A stretch of 64,000 bases of DNA from Phytomonospora endophytica. Its GTDB lineage: Bacteria; Actinomycetota; Actinomycetes; Mycobacteriales; Micromonosporaceae. The stretch spans positions 262,307 to 326,306 of the forward strand of contig NZ_JACHGT010000004.1 in the NCBI RefSeq assembly GCF_014202425.1. The letters are read 5' to 3'. Of the stretch, positions 26,129 through 34,092 are shown piece by piece. The notes below the pieces were generated by a model. It saw only the letters and a list, made by a program, of their open reading frames with translations, had not been told where the DNA came from and made no database searches. Positions within the stretch are counted from its first letter, which is position 1. Every line of letters begins with the position of its first letter. A program made the position numbers and the translations under genes.

Positions 26129-27430
26129 TCAGCGTCGCCGCGCGATCCGGTCGCCGACGATACGGGCGATCCACGACAGGACGCCGGTGGCGATCGCGAT
26201 CAGCCCGCCGGCCACGAGGTTGTCGCGGACGGAGTCCCAGTTGATGCCGATCGCGGTGACGACGTCCTGGAGATAGGGCGCGAGGACGATGACGGCGAGA
26301 CCGGCCGTGACGATCGTCGCGGCGCTGTTGATCGACCATCGCGTGATGAGGTAGAGCCCGTTGTAGAGCCGGTCGATCTCGGCGGTGGCGGCGCCGTGAC
26401 CGAGACTGCTGATCCAGCGGTCGAAGGCCAGGACGTTCTGCGAGGCGAGCCAGATGTGGCGAACGTTCGAGCCGTTGTTCAGTGACCAGGAGCCACGGTC
26501 GGCGGCGTCGCCGTCCGGCCAGGCCGTCTGGGTGCGCGCGAGGTGGTCGGCGGCCTTGGCGCACGCGACCTTCGTCTTTCGCAGCGGCAGACCGGCGAGA
26601 GCGTAGAGACCCCAGGCGGTGCCGGCGTTGTAGCAGCGGATGGTGCCCGGTGCCGTCGTCGTGTGCCATTCGTCGACGCTGACGGGCCAGCCGCCGTCGC
26701 CGCCCTGCTCGTCGATCAGGTACTCGATCGCGCTCTCCAGCAAGGAGACCGGCACGTTCGCCGCGCGCAGGGCGCAGATCACCTGCGCCGTCGACGCCGG
26801 GGTCGGGACGGAGTTCGCCGAGACGCCCCAGCCGTGTGACTTGGTGTCCTGGATGCTGAAGAGGTACTCGATCATCTTGAGGCGCATCTTCTCCTCGTGG
26901 CCCCAGACGGAGAAGGCCCACAGGCACAACGCCGTCGGCATGACACGCGGGAAGGTGCCGTCCTTCGGTGTGGTCGAGACCCAGCCGCCCTCCTGGAGCT
27001 GCACGCACCCCTCCAGGTACGTCAGCGCGCTGGTGACGTCGGGCCGGTGCTTCTGGAGGCGGCACTCGCGGAACAGGATCAGCGGCCACGCCGTGGACTC
27101 CACCCCGGCGAACTGGAACTCGACGCTGGGGAAACTGCCGTCCGGCAACTGCTGCGACATGATCCAGTCGATGGCCCGCGAAGGATCCACCGCGCGCATG
27201 TGGACCTGGGGATCATCGACCTTGTTTAAGGCGACGTAGGCGCGGACCCCGTCGACGGTGCCGCCCCAGACCGACGGATGCGGCGAGCCGGCGTACGTCG
27301 GCCAGCTGGCGGGCTCCTCCAGGTAGGCGGACTCGATCCAGTCCGCGGCCGCCTCAAGCGCCTGCGTCCAGCCGAGCCACGCGCTCTTCGACTTGCCGCG
27401 CATCACGAACCCCCGCGTCCCGGACCCCAC
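26129..27430 (-). CDS. Prenyltransferase/squalene-cyclase-like alpha-toroid protein with C-terminal membrane anchor
   Basis: A 433-residue protein (424 if the ATG at 27403 is used; the GTG at 27430 has GAGGGA just upstream). Repeats such as QLPDGSFPSVEF, QEGGWVS, KSHGWGVS and GGDGGWPVS are the QW-like turns of the alpha6/alpha6 toroid shared by squalene/hopene cyclases and prenyltransferases. The DxDD motif of class II terpene cyclases is absent, so a classical cyclase activity is unlikely. Residues about 365-430 hold two TM helices (AATIVTAGLAVIVLAPYL; LVAGGLIAIATGVLSWIARI), tethering the toroid to the membrane. One TTA codon occurs (VALNKVDD, complement of about 27226-27228). Function unknown. 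Divergent from the nucleotide-sugar operon. Confidence 0.72.
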   Translation of the reverse strand: MGSGTRGFVMRGKSKSAWLGWTQALEAAADWIESAYLEEPASWPTYAGSPHPSVWGGTVDGVRAYVALNKVDDPQVHMRAVDPSRAIDWIMSQQLPDGSFPSVEFQFAGVESTAWPLILFRECRLQKHRPDVTSALTYLEGCVQLQEGGWVSTTPKDGTFPRVMPTALCLWAFSVWGHEEKMRLKMIEYLFSIQDTKSHGWGVSANSVPTPASTAQVICALRAANVPVSLLESAIEYLIDEQGGDGGWPVSVDEWHTTTAPGTIRCYNAGTAWGLYALAGLPLRKTKVACAKAADHLARTQTAWPDGDAADRGSWSLNNGSNVRHIWLASQNVLAFDRWISSLGHGAATAEIDRLYNGLYLITRWSINSAATIVTAGLAVIVLAPYLQDVVTAIGINWDSVRDNLVAGGLIAIATGVLSWIARIVGDRIARRR

Positions 27431-27778
27431 GGTCCCTCAGAATCACGTATGACACGCGGTGGGGGCCCGACAAGGGAAAAGTCCGGGATCCGACACGCCG
27501 ACGAGACGCCCGCCGGCACCGGTTGCGGACGCCGACGGCGGCCGTCCGCAACCCTCGCCGGGCGACCGCGTCCGCCGGAGAAGTGCTCGCGTGCTTCCGA
27601 ACAACGAACTCGGCGGGCAGGTGGAGACCGGCGGTCGGCTCAGCGCACCCACCGGCCAGAACGGTCAGGATCATCGTCCACATCGGGACATCGGGGGCCG
27701 GATCCGGCCGAAAGCCTTGTTCTTCAACACTCTGAGTCGTGAAGCTGTAGCACGACAACGACGAAGGCCGGGGGATTC
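27431..27778. other. Divergent intergenic region, no gene seen
   Basis: 348 bp between the toroid protein and the SDR gene. Short open frames on both strands lack ribosome sites and family features. The right end drops in G+C (around 27715-27775), where the promoter of the nucleotide-sugar operon is expected, but I cannot define its elements. Confidence 0.5.
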
Positions 27779-28783
27779 ATGGGACAGCAGGCACACGGCT
27801 CGGTGGAGTCGGTATCGAGCGCGCGCGTACTCGTCACCGGCGGCGCTGGCTTCATCGGCTCGCACCTGTGCGAAGCACTGGTCGCTTCCGGTGCGGACGT
27901 GACGGCGTTGGACGACCTGTCCTGCGGGCGGCGGTCCAACCTCGACGGCCTCACCGGGCATGAGCGCTTCCGGTTCCTCAAGGGCTCCGTTCTCGACGAG
28001 TCGTTGGTGCATCGCCTGGCGGCCGAGTCCGAAGCGGTCTACCACCTCGCCGCCGTCGTCGGTGTGCCTCGTGTGCTACGCGATCCGGCCGGGACCATGG
28101 AGACCAACTGGGTGGGCGGCCGCAACGTCGTCGATGCCGCTGTGAGCGCCAAGGCACGGCTCGTACTGGTCAGCACCTCGGAGGTCTACGGGCGCGAAGC
28201 CGCGAGCCCGCAGCATGAGGGCCTGCCCATCCCGGAGTTCTCCGGGGAAGAAGCACGGGACAGCTATCCGCGCAGCAAGCGCCTGAGCGAGCTCTACTGC
28301 TTGGAGCAGTCGTCCGGGACGTGGCCCGCGCCGGTGATCGTGCGGCTGTTCAACATCGCCGGACCGCGTCAGCTCGACACGATCGGGATGGTCATGCCGA
28401 GCCTGGTCAAACAGGCCCTCTCGGGCGAGGACGTGACCGTTTACGGGACCGGCGAGCAGACCCGCACCTTCTGCGACGTGGGCGAGGCCGCCGACGCGAT
28501 GGTCCGCTTGGGCGCGCTCAAGAACGGCGAACCGCTGATCGTCAACGTCGGCAGCCGTCTACCGGTGTCCATCAACGAACTCGCCGAGGCCGCGGTGAAA
28601 GGGGCCGGCACGGCGGCGCGGATCCGCCGGATCGGATACCGCGAAGCGCATGCCACCGACTACGTCGACTTCATGCGCCGGCAGCCGTCCATCGACCTGG
28701 TCCGTGAACTAACCGGATGGGAACCGGCCACGGACCTGCCGACGATCGTTCGGCGCGTCGCCGACTCGCTCCGCGAGTCCTGA
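27779..28783 (+). CDS. NAD-dependent nucleotide-sugar epimerase/dehydratase (extended SDR)
   Basis: A 334-residue extended SDR. The NAD-binding TGGAGFIGSH (about residues 19-28), catalytic Ser of LVSTSEVYG and the YPRSK active-site Tyr/Lys (about 162-166) are all present. It resembles UDP-glucose 4-epimerases and UDP-glucuronate decarboxylases; which reaction cannot be told from sequence. It is followed 42 bp later by a UDP-sugar dehydrogenase and then a glycosyltransferase-like gene, so it likely supplies a uronic acid-derived or pentose nucleotide sugar for a surface glycan or glycosylated product. GGGGG precedes the ATG. Confidence 0.88.
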   Translation: MGQQAHGSVESVSSARVLVTGGAGFIGSHLCEALVASGADVTALDDLSCGRRSNLDGLTGHERFRFLKGSVLDESLVHRLAAESEAVYHLAAVVGVPRVLRDPAGTMETNWVGGRNVVDAAVSAKARLVLVSTSEVYGREAASPQHEGLPIPEFSGEEARDSYPRSKRLSELYCLEQSSGTWPAPVIVRLFNIAGPRQLDTIGMVMPSLVKQALSGEDVTVYGTGEQTRTFCDVGEAADAMVRLGALKNGEPLIVNVGSRLPVSINELAEAAVKGAGTAARIRRIGYREAHATDYVDFMRRQPSIDLVRELTGWEPATDLPTIVRRVADSLRES

Positions 28784-28825
28784 ACCCCGCTCGACGGCAC
28801 TCACAACGATCTTATGGGGGAAAGA

Positions 28826-30094
28826 ATGAAAGAACCCAGGCGTGTCCTCATCGTCGGGCAAGGGTATGTGGGACTGCCTCTGGCCGTACGCGCCGTGGAG
28901 GCGGGCTATCACGTCATCGGCTACGACATCAACGAGACACGCGTGACTCGCCTGCGGGCAGGCGAGTCCTACATCGAAGACGTCCCAGCGGAGCGACTGG
29001 CCGCGGCACTGGCCTCCGGCCGGTTCGAGCCCAGCGCCGACTCAGGTGCGGCGGCCGGTTTCGACATCGCCGTCATCACCGTGCCGACCCCGCTGCGTGC
29101 AGGAGTACCCGACCTGACCTTCGTCGAGCACGCGACTTCGATGCTCGGCGAGCATTTGCGGCCCGGCGCGACGGTGGTCCTGGAGTCGACGACCTACCCG
29201 GGCACGACCGACGACATCGTCGCGCCCCTGCTGGAACGGATCTCCGGTTGCCGGGCGGGGCACGATTTTCATCTCGGGCACAGCCCCGAGCGCATCGATC
29301 CCGGTAACGCGAGCTGGCAGTTCGAGAACACTCCCAAAATCGTCTCGGGCGTGAACGAGTCGTCCCTCCAGGCGATCCAGGCGTTCTACGACACGATCGT
29401 GCACAAGACCGTCTCGGTGGCCTCGCCCCGTGTCGCCGAGCTGGCGAAGCTGCTGGAGAACACCTTCCGGCTGGTCAACATCGCCCTGGTCAACGAACTC
29501 GCCACCTTCACCCGCGACCTCGGCGTCGACGTCTGGGAGGCCATCGACGCCGCGGCGACCAAGCCCTACGGCTTCACGCGCTTCGTGCCCGGTCCGGGCG
29601 TCGGCGGACATTGCATTCCGGTCGACCCGACCTACCTGTCCTGGAGCGTGCGGAGGTCCACCGGCAGGGCCTTTCGGTTGGTGGAGCTCGCCAGCGAGAT
29701 CAACCGGCAGATGCCCGACTACCTCGTCAGCCGCCTGACCACCGGACTGAACAGCCGCGGGAAACCGGTGAAGGGATCACGGATCCTGCTGCTCGGCATG
29801 GCATACAAGAAGAACACCGGCGACGCGCGGGAATCGCCGTCGCTGCGGATCGCCGAACGGCTCGTCGCGATGGGCGCTGAAGTCAGGATCATCGATCCGC
29901 ACGTGGACGAACTCCCGCAGGACGACGGAACCCGCCGCACCGACTTCAGCGCCGGGGAGATCGCGGCCGCCGATGCCGTGATACTGCTGACCGACCACGA
30001 CAGCTTCGACCTGGATGTGGTGTCCACGCACGCCGAATACGTTCTCGACAGCCGGAACAAAATGCGCGCCGGTACAGCGGTGGAGGTGCTGTGA
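28826..30094 (+). CDS. UDP-glucose/UDP-HexNAc dehydrogenase family protein
   Basis: A 422-residue nucleotide-sugar dehydrogenase: N-terminal NAD domain (VLIVGQGYVGLPLA), central dimer domain with LAKLLENTFRLVNIALVNE, catalytic Cys in GGHCIPVDP, and C-terminal UDP-binding domain (LLGMAYKKNTGDARESP). The GGHCIPVDP form is typical of the WecC/UDP-HexNAc dehydrogenase branch more than of UDP-glucose 6-dehydrogenase. It would oxidise C6 to a uronic acid with two NAD+. The ATG at 28826 is chosen because GGGGGA lies 4-5 bases upstream; the ATG at 28814 has none. The stop overlaps the next start as TGATG. Confidence 0.88.
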   Translation: MKEPRRVLIVGQGYVGLPLAVRAVEAGYHVIGYDINETRVTRLRAGESYIEDVPAERLAAALASGRFEPSADSGAAAGFDIAVITVPTPLRAGVPDLTFVEHATSMLGEHLRPGATVVLESTTYPGTTDDIVAPLLERISGCRAGHDFHLGHSPERIDPGNASWQFENTPKIVSGVNESSLQAIQAFYDTIVHKTVSVASPRVAELAKLLENTFRLVNIALVNELATFTRDLGVDVWEAIDAAATKPYGFTRFVPGPGVGGHCIPVDPTYLSWSVRRSTGRAFRLVELASEINRQMPDYLVSRLTTGLNSRGKPVKGSRILLLGMAYKKNTGDARESPSLRIAERLVAMGAEVRIIDPHVDELPQDDGTRRTDFSAGEIAAADAVILLTDHDSFDLDVVSTHAEYVLDSRNKMRAGTAVEVL

Positions 30095-31236
30095 TGAGTG
30101 CTGAGAACCCGGCCTCTCCGGTGATCTCGGTGGCCGTCATGGCCCATCCGAGCCGCAAGGACGCCGCCGAGCGGGTCGCCGAACGGCTCGCCTGCTTCGA
30201 CGCGCGGGTCGTGTTCGATCCCGAACCGGACGCGCCACCGTCGGCGATGCGAACCGCTCGCCTCGCCTGGCGTGCGCATGACCCGTCGGCGACGCACCAC
30301 CTGGTCGTACAGGACGACATCACCGTCCCCGACGGGTTCGAGGAGGCTCTGACCGCGGCCGTGCGGCTCCAGCCCGAACGCGTCTTCAACGTGTGGAACG
30401 AGTGGACCAACCGGAGCGGCGCCGCGATCCGGCTCGCGGCCTACTCCGAGGCGGACTGGGCTCCCGTCTCGGACCGGTCGGTGGTCGCCGTGGCCGTGGT
30501 GATGCCGACGGCGATGATCGCCGACTTCCTCGACTACCTGCCGCGGCACCCCGACGACCGCGACTCCGGGGCGCTGTTCGAGTTCCTCAGGATGCGCGGG
30601 GAGGTCGCGTTGACGACCGTGCCGTGCCTCGTCCAGCATGACGAGCCGATGGTCGACAGCCTGTGGCGGAGAAACCTCGACCAGGGACCCCGGCGGGCGG
30701 CGGTGTATCCCGGAAAGGTGTCGGCCGAGTCACTCACGAACGTCGACGTGGTGCGCTTCGGGTGCCTCCCCTACCTGCCGCTGGAGACGCTGTCCTCGGC
30801 CGTGGCCGCGCCGAGACCCGGGATCGCGGAGTTCGAACTGCGGAGCGGCGTTGACTGCCTGCGTGTGCTCGAAGAGACCAGGGAGACGATGTCCGAAAGG
30901 TTCATGGACGAGGTCTTCTCCGAAGTGGTCGAGCTTCGCCGCGACCTGTCGCCGGCCCATCTGTTCCATGCGTGGCTCACGGCGGTGTTCTCCGGGTACG
31001 AGGTCTTCGCCTCCTATGGGCGTGCGCCGCGCGTGGATGGAGAAGTCGTCGAGTTGGCCCTGCGCTCACTGCTGGTCGGCGCACTCAAGCGGACTCTTCC
31101 CGTGCGAACGCTCGACCGGCTCGGCGACGCGAACGTCGGCTGGCTTGGACGAGGCCTGTCCCTGGGCGCCGACTACGCCCGAAAGTCCCGGGTTCGCTCC
31201 GGACTCGTGCCGCCGTTGGCGGTGGCGGACGGCTGA
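30094..31236 (+). CDS. Glycosyltransferase-like protein, unknown specificity
   Basis: A 380-residue cytoplasmic protein starting inside the upstream stop (TGATG), hence translationally coupled to the dehydrogenase. The first 170 residues look like a GT-A-type nucleotide-sugar fold: strand ISVAVMAHPSRKDAA, then LVVQDDITVPDGF resembling the DxD/acceptor loop of glycosyltransferases. The C-terminal half is helical without recognised motifs. Given the operon, it may transfer the sugar made by its two neighbours. No membrane segment. The family assignment is tentative. Confidence 0.62.
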   Translation: MSAENPASPVISVAVMAHPSRKDAAERVAERLACFDARVVFDPEPDAPPSAMRTARLAWRAHDPSATHHLVVQDDITVPDGFEEALTAAVRLQPERVFNVWNEWTNRSGAAIRLAAYSEADWAPVSDRSVVAVAVVMPTAMIADFLDYLPRHPDDRDSGALFEFLRMRGEVALTTVPCLVQHDEPMVDSLWRRNLDQGPRRAAVYPGKVSAESLTNVDVVRFGCLPYLPLETLSSAVAAPRPGIAEFELRSGVDCLRVLEETRETMSERFMDEVFSEVVELRRDLSPAHLFHAWLTAVFSGYEVFASYGRAPRVDGEVVELALRSLLVGALKRTLPVRTLDRLGDANVGWLGRGLSLGADYARKSRVRSGLVPPLAVADG

Positions 31237-31250
31237 CCGTCCGCCACCGC
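31219..31250. terminator. Terminator overlapping the end of the nucleotide-sugar operon
   Basis: Perfect 14-bp stem whose CTGA loop contains the TGA stop of the glycosyltransferase-like gene. It lies 4 bases from the stop of the convergent NUDIX gene, so it probably acts in both directions. Confidence 0.85.
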
Positions 31251-31253
31251 GGC

Positions 31254-31709
31254 TCACCGCGGCACGGGATCCTCCAGCGGCCGGTTCCCGTCGTGGTAAA
31301 CGATGCGGGGACCGGCCTGGCCTGGAGCTTCCAGGGCGTCAAGGATGCGGATGGCGTGGGCCGGACGGACGAGGCGCTGGACTTCGTCGCGGGTCAGCCA
31401 CGCCGCGGTCCTGGCCTCTTCCGTCGGCGTGGCCTCGCCGCCGACGTACTCGCACCTCCAGATCATGGTCACCGGCCGCTTGGGGTGCCCGAACTCCTTG
31501 TGGACGCCGGTGATCCACAGGGCTTTCACCGCCACGCCGGTCTCTTCCAGGACCTCGCGTTCCACACCTGTCTCGAAGGTCTCGTCGAGTTCGAGGACCC
31601 CCGCGGGCGGCTCCCAGCGACCGTTGTCCATGCGCTCGATGCAGAGCACACGTCCGTCCCGTTCAACGACGCCGACCATGGCGACGCTGTGCATCGGGGT
31701 GTCGTTCAT
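31254..31709 (-). CDS. NUDIX hydrolase
   Basis: A 151-residue protein with a complete Nudix box: Gly of GVLELDETFE, then REVLEETGV, within about residues 38-60. Nudix enzymes cleave nucleoside diphosphates linked to another moiety. Substrates range from oxidised nucleotides to NDP-sugars, and the nearby nucleotide-sugar genes make the last plausible. GGGAGA lies just before the ATG at 31709. It follows the LuxR-like gene by 19 bp on the same strand, likely one operon. Confidence 0.9.
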   Translation of the reverse strand: MNDTPMHSVAMVGVVERDGRVLCIERMDNGRWEPPAGVLELDETFETGVEREVLEETGVAVKALWITGVHKEFGHPKRPVTMIWRCEYVGGEATPTEEARTAAWLTRDEVQRLVRPAHAIRILDALEAPGQAGPRIVYHDGNRPLEDPVPR

Positions 31710-31728
31710 GTTCTCCCACTTTCGTTGA

Positions 31729-32028
31729 TCAGGTGACGAACACCGTCGGCGGGACCGCGCCGAACAGGACCGCCTTGCCCACCAGCTGGATGCGCCCGGT
31801 AGCGCCGAACAGGCGGCAAAGGGTGTTGATGTCCCGGCGAACCTGACGATCGCTGATGCCGAGTCCACCGGCTATACGTCGATCAGTCCAGTCCCGCGCG
31901 AGCATTCGGATGATGAGTTGCTGCCGTATCGTTAAATCGCATGAATGGCCGACGCGCCACGTTGGGCGCCGGGCGCGGACATTCGTTCGCGGATGTGCAC
32001 AGTTCACATCGTGCTCTGCTTCTGACAT
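31729..32028 (-). CDS. Small LuxR-type HTH protein
   Basis: A 99-residue protein (ATG at 32028; an upstream GTG at 32061 would add 11). The C-terminal 60 residues form a LuxR/GerE-like tetrahelical HTH: LTIRQQLIIRMLARDWTDRR then IAGGLGISDRQVRRDINTLC. There is no receiver or ligand domain, so it is a stand-alone DNA-binding domain like other orphan actinomycete LuxR regulators. It contains a TTA codon at the start of the HTH (complement of 31933-31935), so it may itself be bldA-dependent. It probably cotranscribes with the NUDIX gene. Confidence 0.75.
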   Translation of the reverse strand: MSEAEHDVNCAHPRTNVRARRPTWRVGHSCDLTIRQQLIIRMLARDWTDRRIAGGLGISDRQVRRDINTLCRLFGATGRIQLVGKAVLFGAVPPTVFVT

Positions 32029-32301
32029 AGGCAAAGGGCACTCCAAAATGGGCACGGGCACGCGAAAGTTGAGCAGCCATCGTAGAACATGAACCTCCCG
32101 TGAACGATGTGTTGTAGATCACCTGAGTTGTCTCTCGATGGTTCTGAGCACTGATCGGATCTCGACCGAACACCCCGTGGTCGCCGTTGAGGATGGCCGG
32201 ATCCGGTCTCGGCGGTTGTGCCCTTCAAGGCGCCATGGCAAACTGCGCCGAGCTCGAACTCGATGGTTCGTTGGTCGATGACAAACGGGGGGAACAGCGG
32301 C

Positions 32302-33552
32302 GTGACAGTCGAACAAGTAGACCGGACCTTCATGCGGCAGCTCGTCGAGCATTTCAACGTTGTTTGGCGGCAAAGGAGCCTCAGGGGCCTGTTCGGAGGG
32401 CTGTTACTCGCGGGGAGTGCCGTTTCGGCACTGGTTTCTCTCATTCCGGTATTCGCCGTCAGGGAATTGCGTGCCGACACCGCCGACGTCGGCGTCTATG
32501 TCACCGTCGTCACTCTGATATCGATCCCGATCGGCCTGGTCGCCGGTCGCGTCACCGACCAGTTCGCCGACCGGAGACCGTTCGCCGTACTCGCCACCGT
32601 CTGGGTGTTCATCGGTTTCGTGGCGGTGCAGTTCGTCGGCGACTTCGCCGGCCTGCTCATCGTCGGCGTGGCCTTCTTCACCTTCGTGGACACGACCAAC
32701 GCACAGCTGCTCGCCTACGGACGTGAAGCCGTCACCGGCCTGCCGGACTCCGCTCGGCCCGCCATCGTTTCGACGCTGCGCACCGCCTACTCCTTCGGAT
32801 ACATAGTCGGCCCGGTCGTGGTCGCCGGCCTGCTCGCGCTCGTCGACACCAGGCTCAGCATCACCGCCTTCGGTGTCCTGTACCTCGCATCGGCGCTCGC
32901 ATACGTACGCCGACGGCGATCGACGCCGACGCGGGCGCCCGGAGACGGCCGGCCCGACGCGCCCAAGAACGTGGCACCGGCCCCACCACGCCCAAGCCAC
33001 CTGTACTGGATCGCCGCGGCGCTGATCCTGGTGACGACGGCTCCGGTCGTCCGCGGATCGTTCCTGTTGCTGCGTGCCACCGAAGACCTGGCGATTCCGC
33101 TCGCGCACATGATCGCTGTCCTGGCGATAGCGCCTGTCGCCGAACTCGTGCTGATGCCGCTGTGCGGGGTGGCAGCGGGGCGCTGGGGGACCGGCCGGGT
33201 CGTCGCGGCCGGGGCCGTCGTGGCCGTCGTCGAGATGCTGCTGCTGGCGGTCGCCGACCGGCTCTGGCAGCTGGCGTTGCTTCAGCTGGCGGGCGCCTTC
33301 GTCATCGCATCCGTTGTCGGCGTCGGCATGGCGCTCGTACAGGATCTCGCCGGCCCGAGGATCGGGTACGGGACGAGCGTCTTCCTGGCCACCCGCGCCG
33401 CCGGCGGAGTCCTCGGCGCGAGCGTCGGAGGCCTGATCGGAGCCAGGGCCGGCCTGGGCGCGACGTTCCTCGCCGCAGCGGCCGCCTCAGCGATCGCGAC
33501 GGTGATCATCGTGCTGGTCAATGCACGAGGTACACGGCATGCGCGAACGTGA
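32302..33552 (+). CDS. MFS transporter, sugar-efflux (SET)-like
   Basis: A 416-residue integral membrane protein with about 12 TM helices split by a Pro/Arg-rich cytoplasmic loop (about residues 205-230). Helix 2-3 carries the MFS signature region (GLVAGRVTDQFADRRPF), and the overall shape resembles SetA/SetB-type sugar efflux pumps. The GTG at 32302 is chosen because a run of GGGGGGA ends 8 bases upstream. A TTA codon occurs in the first helix (GLLLAG, near 32404). It sits alone between the LuxR/NUDIX pair and the tRNA. The substrate is inferred only from family resemblance. Confidence 0.8.
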   Translation: MTVEQVDRTFMRQLVEHFNVVWRQRSLRGLFGGLLLAGSAVSALVSLIPVFAVRELRADTADVGVYVTVVTLISIPIGLVAGRVTDQFADRRPFAVLATVWVFIGFVAVQFVGDFAGLLIVGVAFFTFVDTTNAQLLAYGREAVTGLPDSARPAIVSTLRTAYSFGYIVGPVVVAGLLALVDTRLSITAFGVLYLASALAYVRRRRSTPTRAPGDGRPDAPKNVAPAPPRPSHLYWIAAALILVTTAPVVRGSFLLLRATEDLAIPLAHMIAVLAIAPVAELVLMPLCGVAAGRWGTGRVVAAGAVVAVVEMLLLAVADRLWQLALLQLAGAFVIASVVGVGMALVQDLAGPRIGYGTSVFLATRAAGGVLGASVGGLIGARAGLGATFLAAAAASAIATVIIVLVNARGTRHART

Positions 33553-33658
33553 AAAGCGCGGATCGACAGACCACACCCCCGCGCGACCAGCGAGTTCGCG
33601 GGTCGACGGCGCCTCGGCGCGGTGCCCCTCGCCGCTATGAGACACTGCCATTTCGCCA

Positions 33659-33732
33659 GGGGTGGTAGCTCAGCTGGTTAGAGCAGAGGACTCATAATCC
33701 TTGGGTCGCGGGTTCGAGTCCCGCCCACCCTA
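33659..33732 (+). tRNA. tRNA-Met (anticodon CAT)
   Basis: 74 bases fold as a cloverleaf: acceptor GGGGTGG paired with CCACCCT (first pair G-U), D-stem GCTC/GAGC, anticodon stem GAGGA/TCCTT, CAT at 33693-33695 in the loop CTCATAA, T-arm GCGGG/CCCGC with TTCGAGT, discriminator A. CCA is not encoded. The CTCATAATC context fits elongator tRNA-Met; an Ile2 (lysidine-modified) tRNA also has CAT and cannot be fully excluded. Confidence 0.93.
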
Positions 33733-33766
33733 CTCACCAATACGCCCTGACCTGCACGAACATATG

Positions 33767-33803
33767 ACCGCCCCGACGTCGCTGGATGCGATGTCGAGGC
33801 GGT
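33767..33803 (+). terminator. Terminator downstream of tRNA-Met
   Basis: A 15-position stem with one mismatch and one G-U, 7-base loop, followed by TTTCGTCGTTTCG. It starts 34 bases after the tRNA. Confidence 0.75.
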
Positions 33804-34092
33804 TTCGTCGTTTCGCGAGTGGCTTGCCGGGGTGACCCGGTCGGTGTGTGGCGGTCGGCGAGCAGGTGTGTCGGCGTCGCCGGGTTTCGGGGGAGACGGT
33901 CGGGGCCGGTGGCCTGGCGAACCCGCCTGGAAGGCCGGGCGGGCCGGCGTGCGGATCCCGGCCGGGTGGAGGGGCCGGAATGACGTCTACTGTGGATCGA
34001 CGCCGGTGTGGCCCGCTGTCCCGAAGGCCTTTCGCGCGGGGATTCTTCGCCGGATCGAGACGGACGTGGAGCGCGCCGGGTTCGGGCCCCCG
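33804..34092. other. Gap without recognisable gene
   Basis: About 290 bp between the tRNA terminator and the convergent APH-type gene. Open frames on both strands overlap one another, lack ribosome sites and have arginine/glycine-rich translations typical of GC-rich noncoding DNA. No integrase, direct repeat of the tRNA 3' end or other island signature is visible. Confidence 0.5.

Noticed and set aside
26129-27430. Functional squalene-hopene or class II terpene cyclase
   Set aside because: Repeat architecture fits, but the DxDD catalytic motif is not present and a TM anchor follows.
27431-34092. Integrative element ending at tRNA-Met
   Set aside because: No integrase, no direct repeat of the tRNA 3' end and no clear composition boundary; TTA codons alone are not enough.
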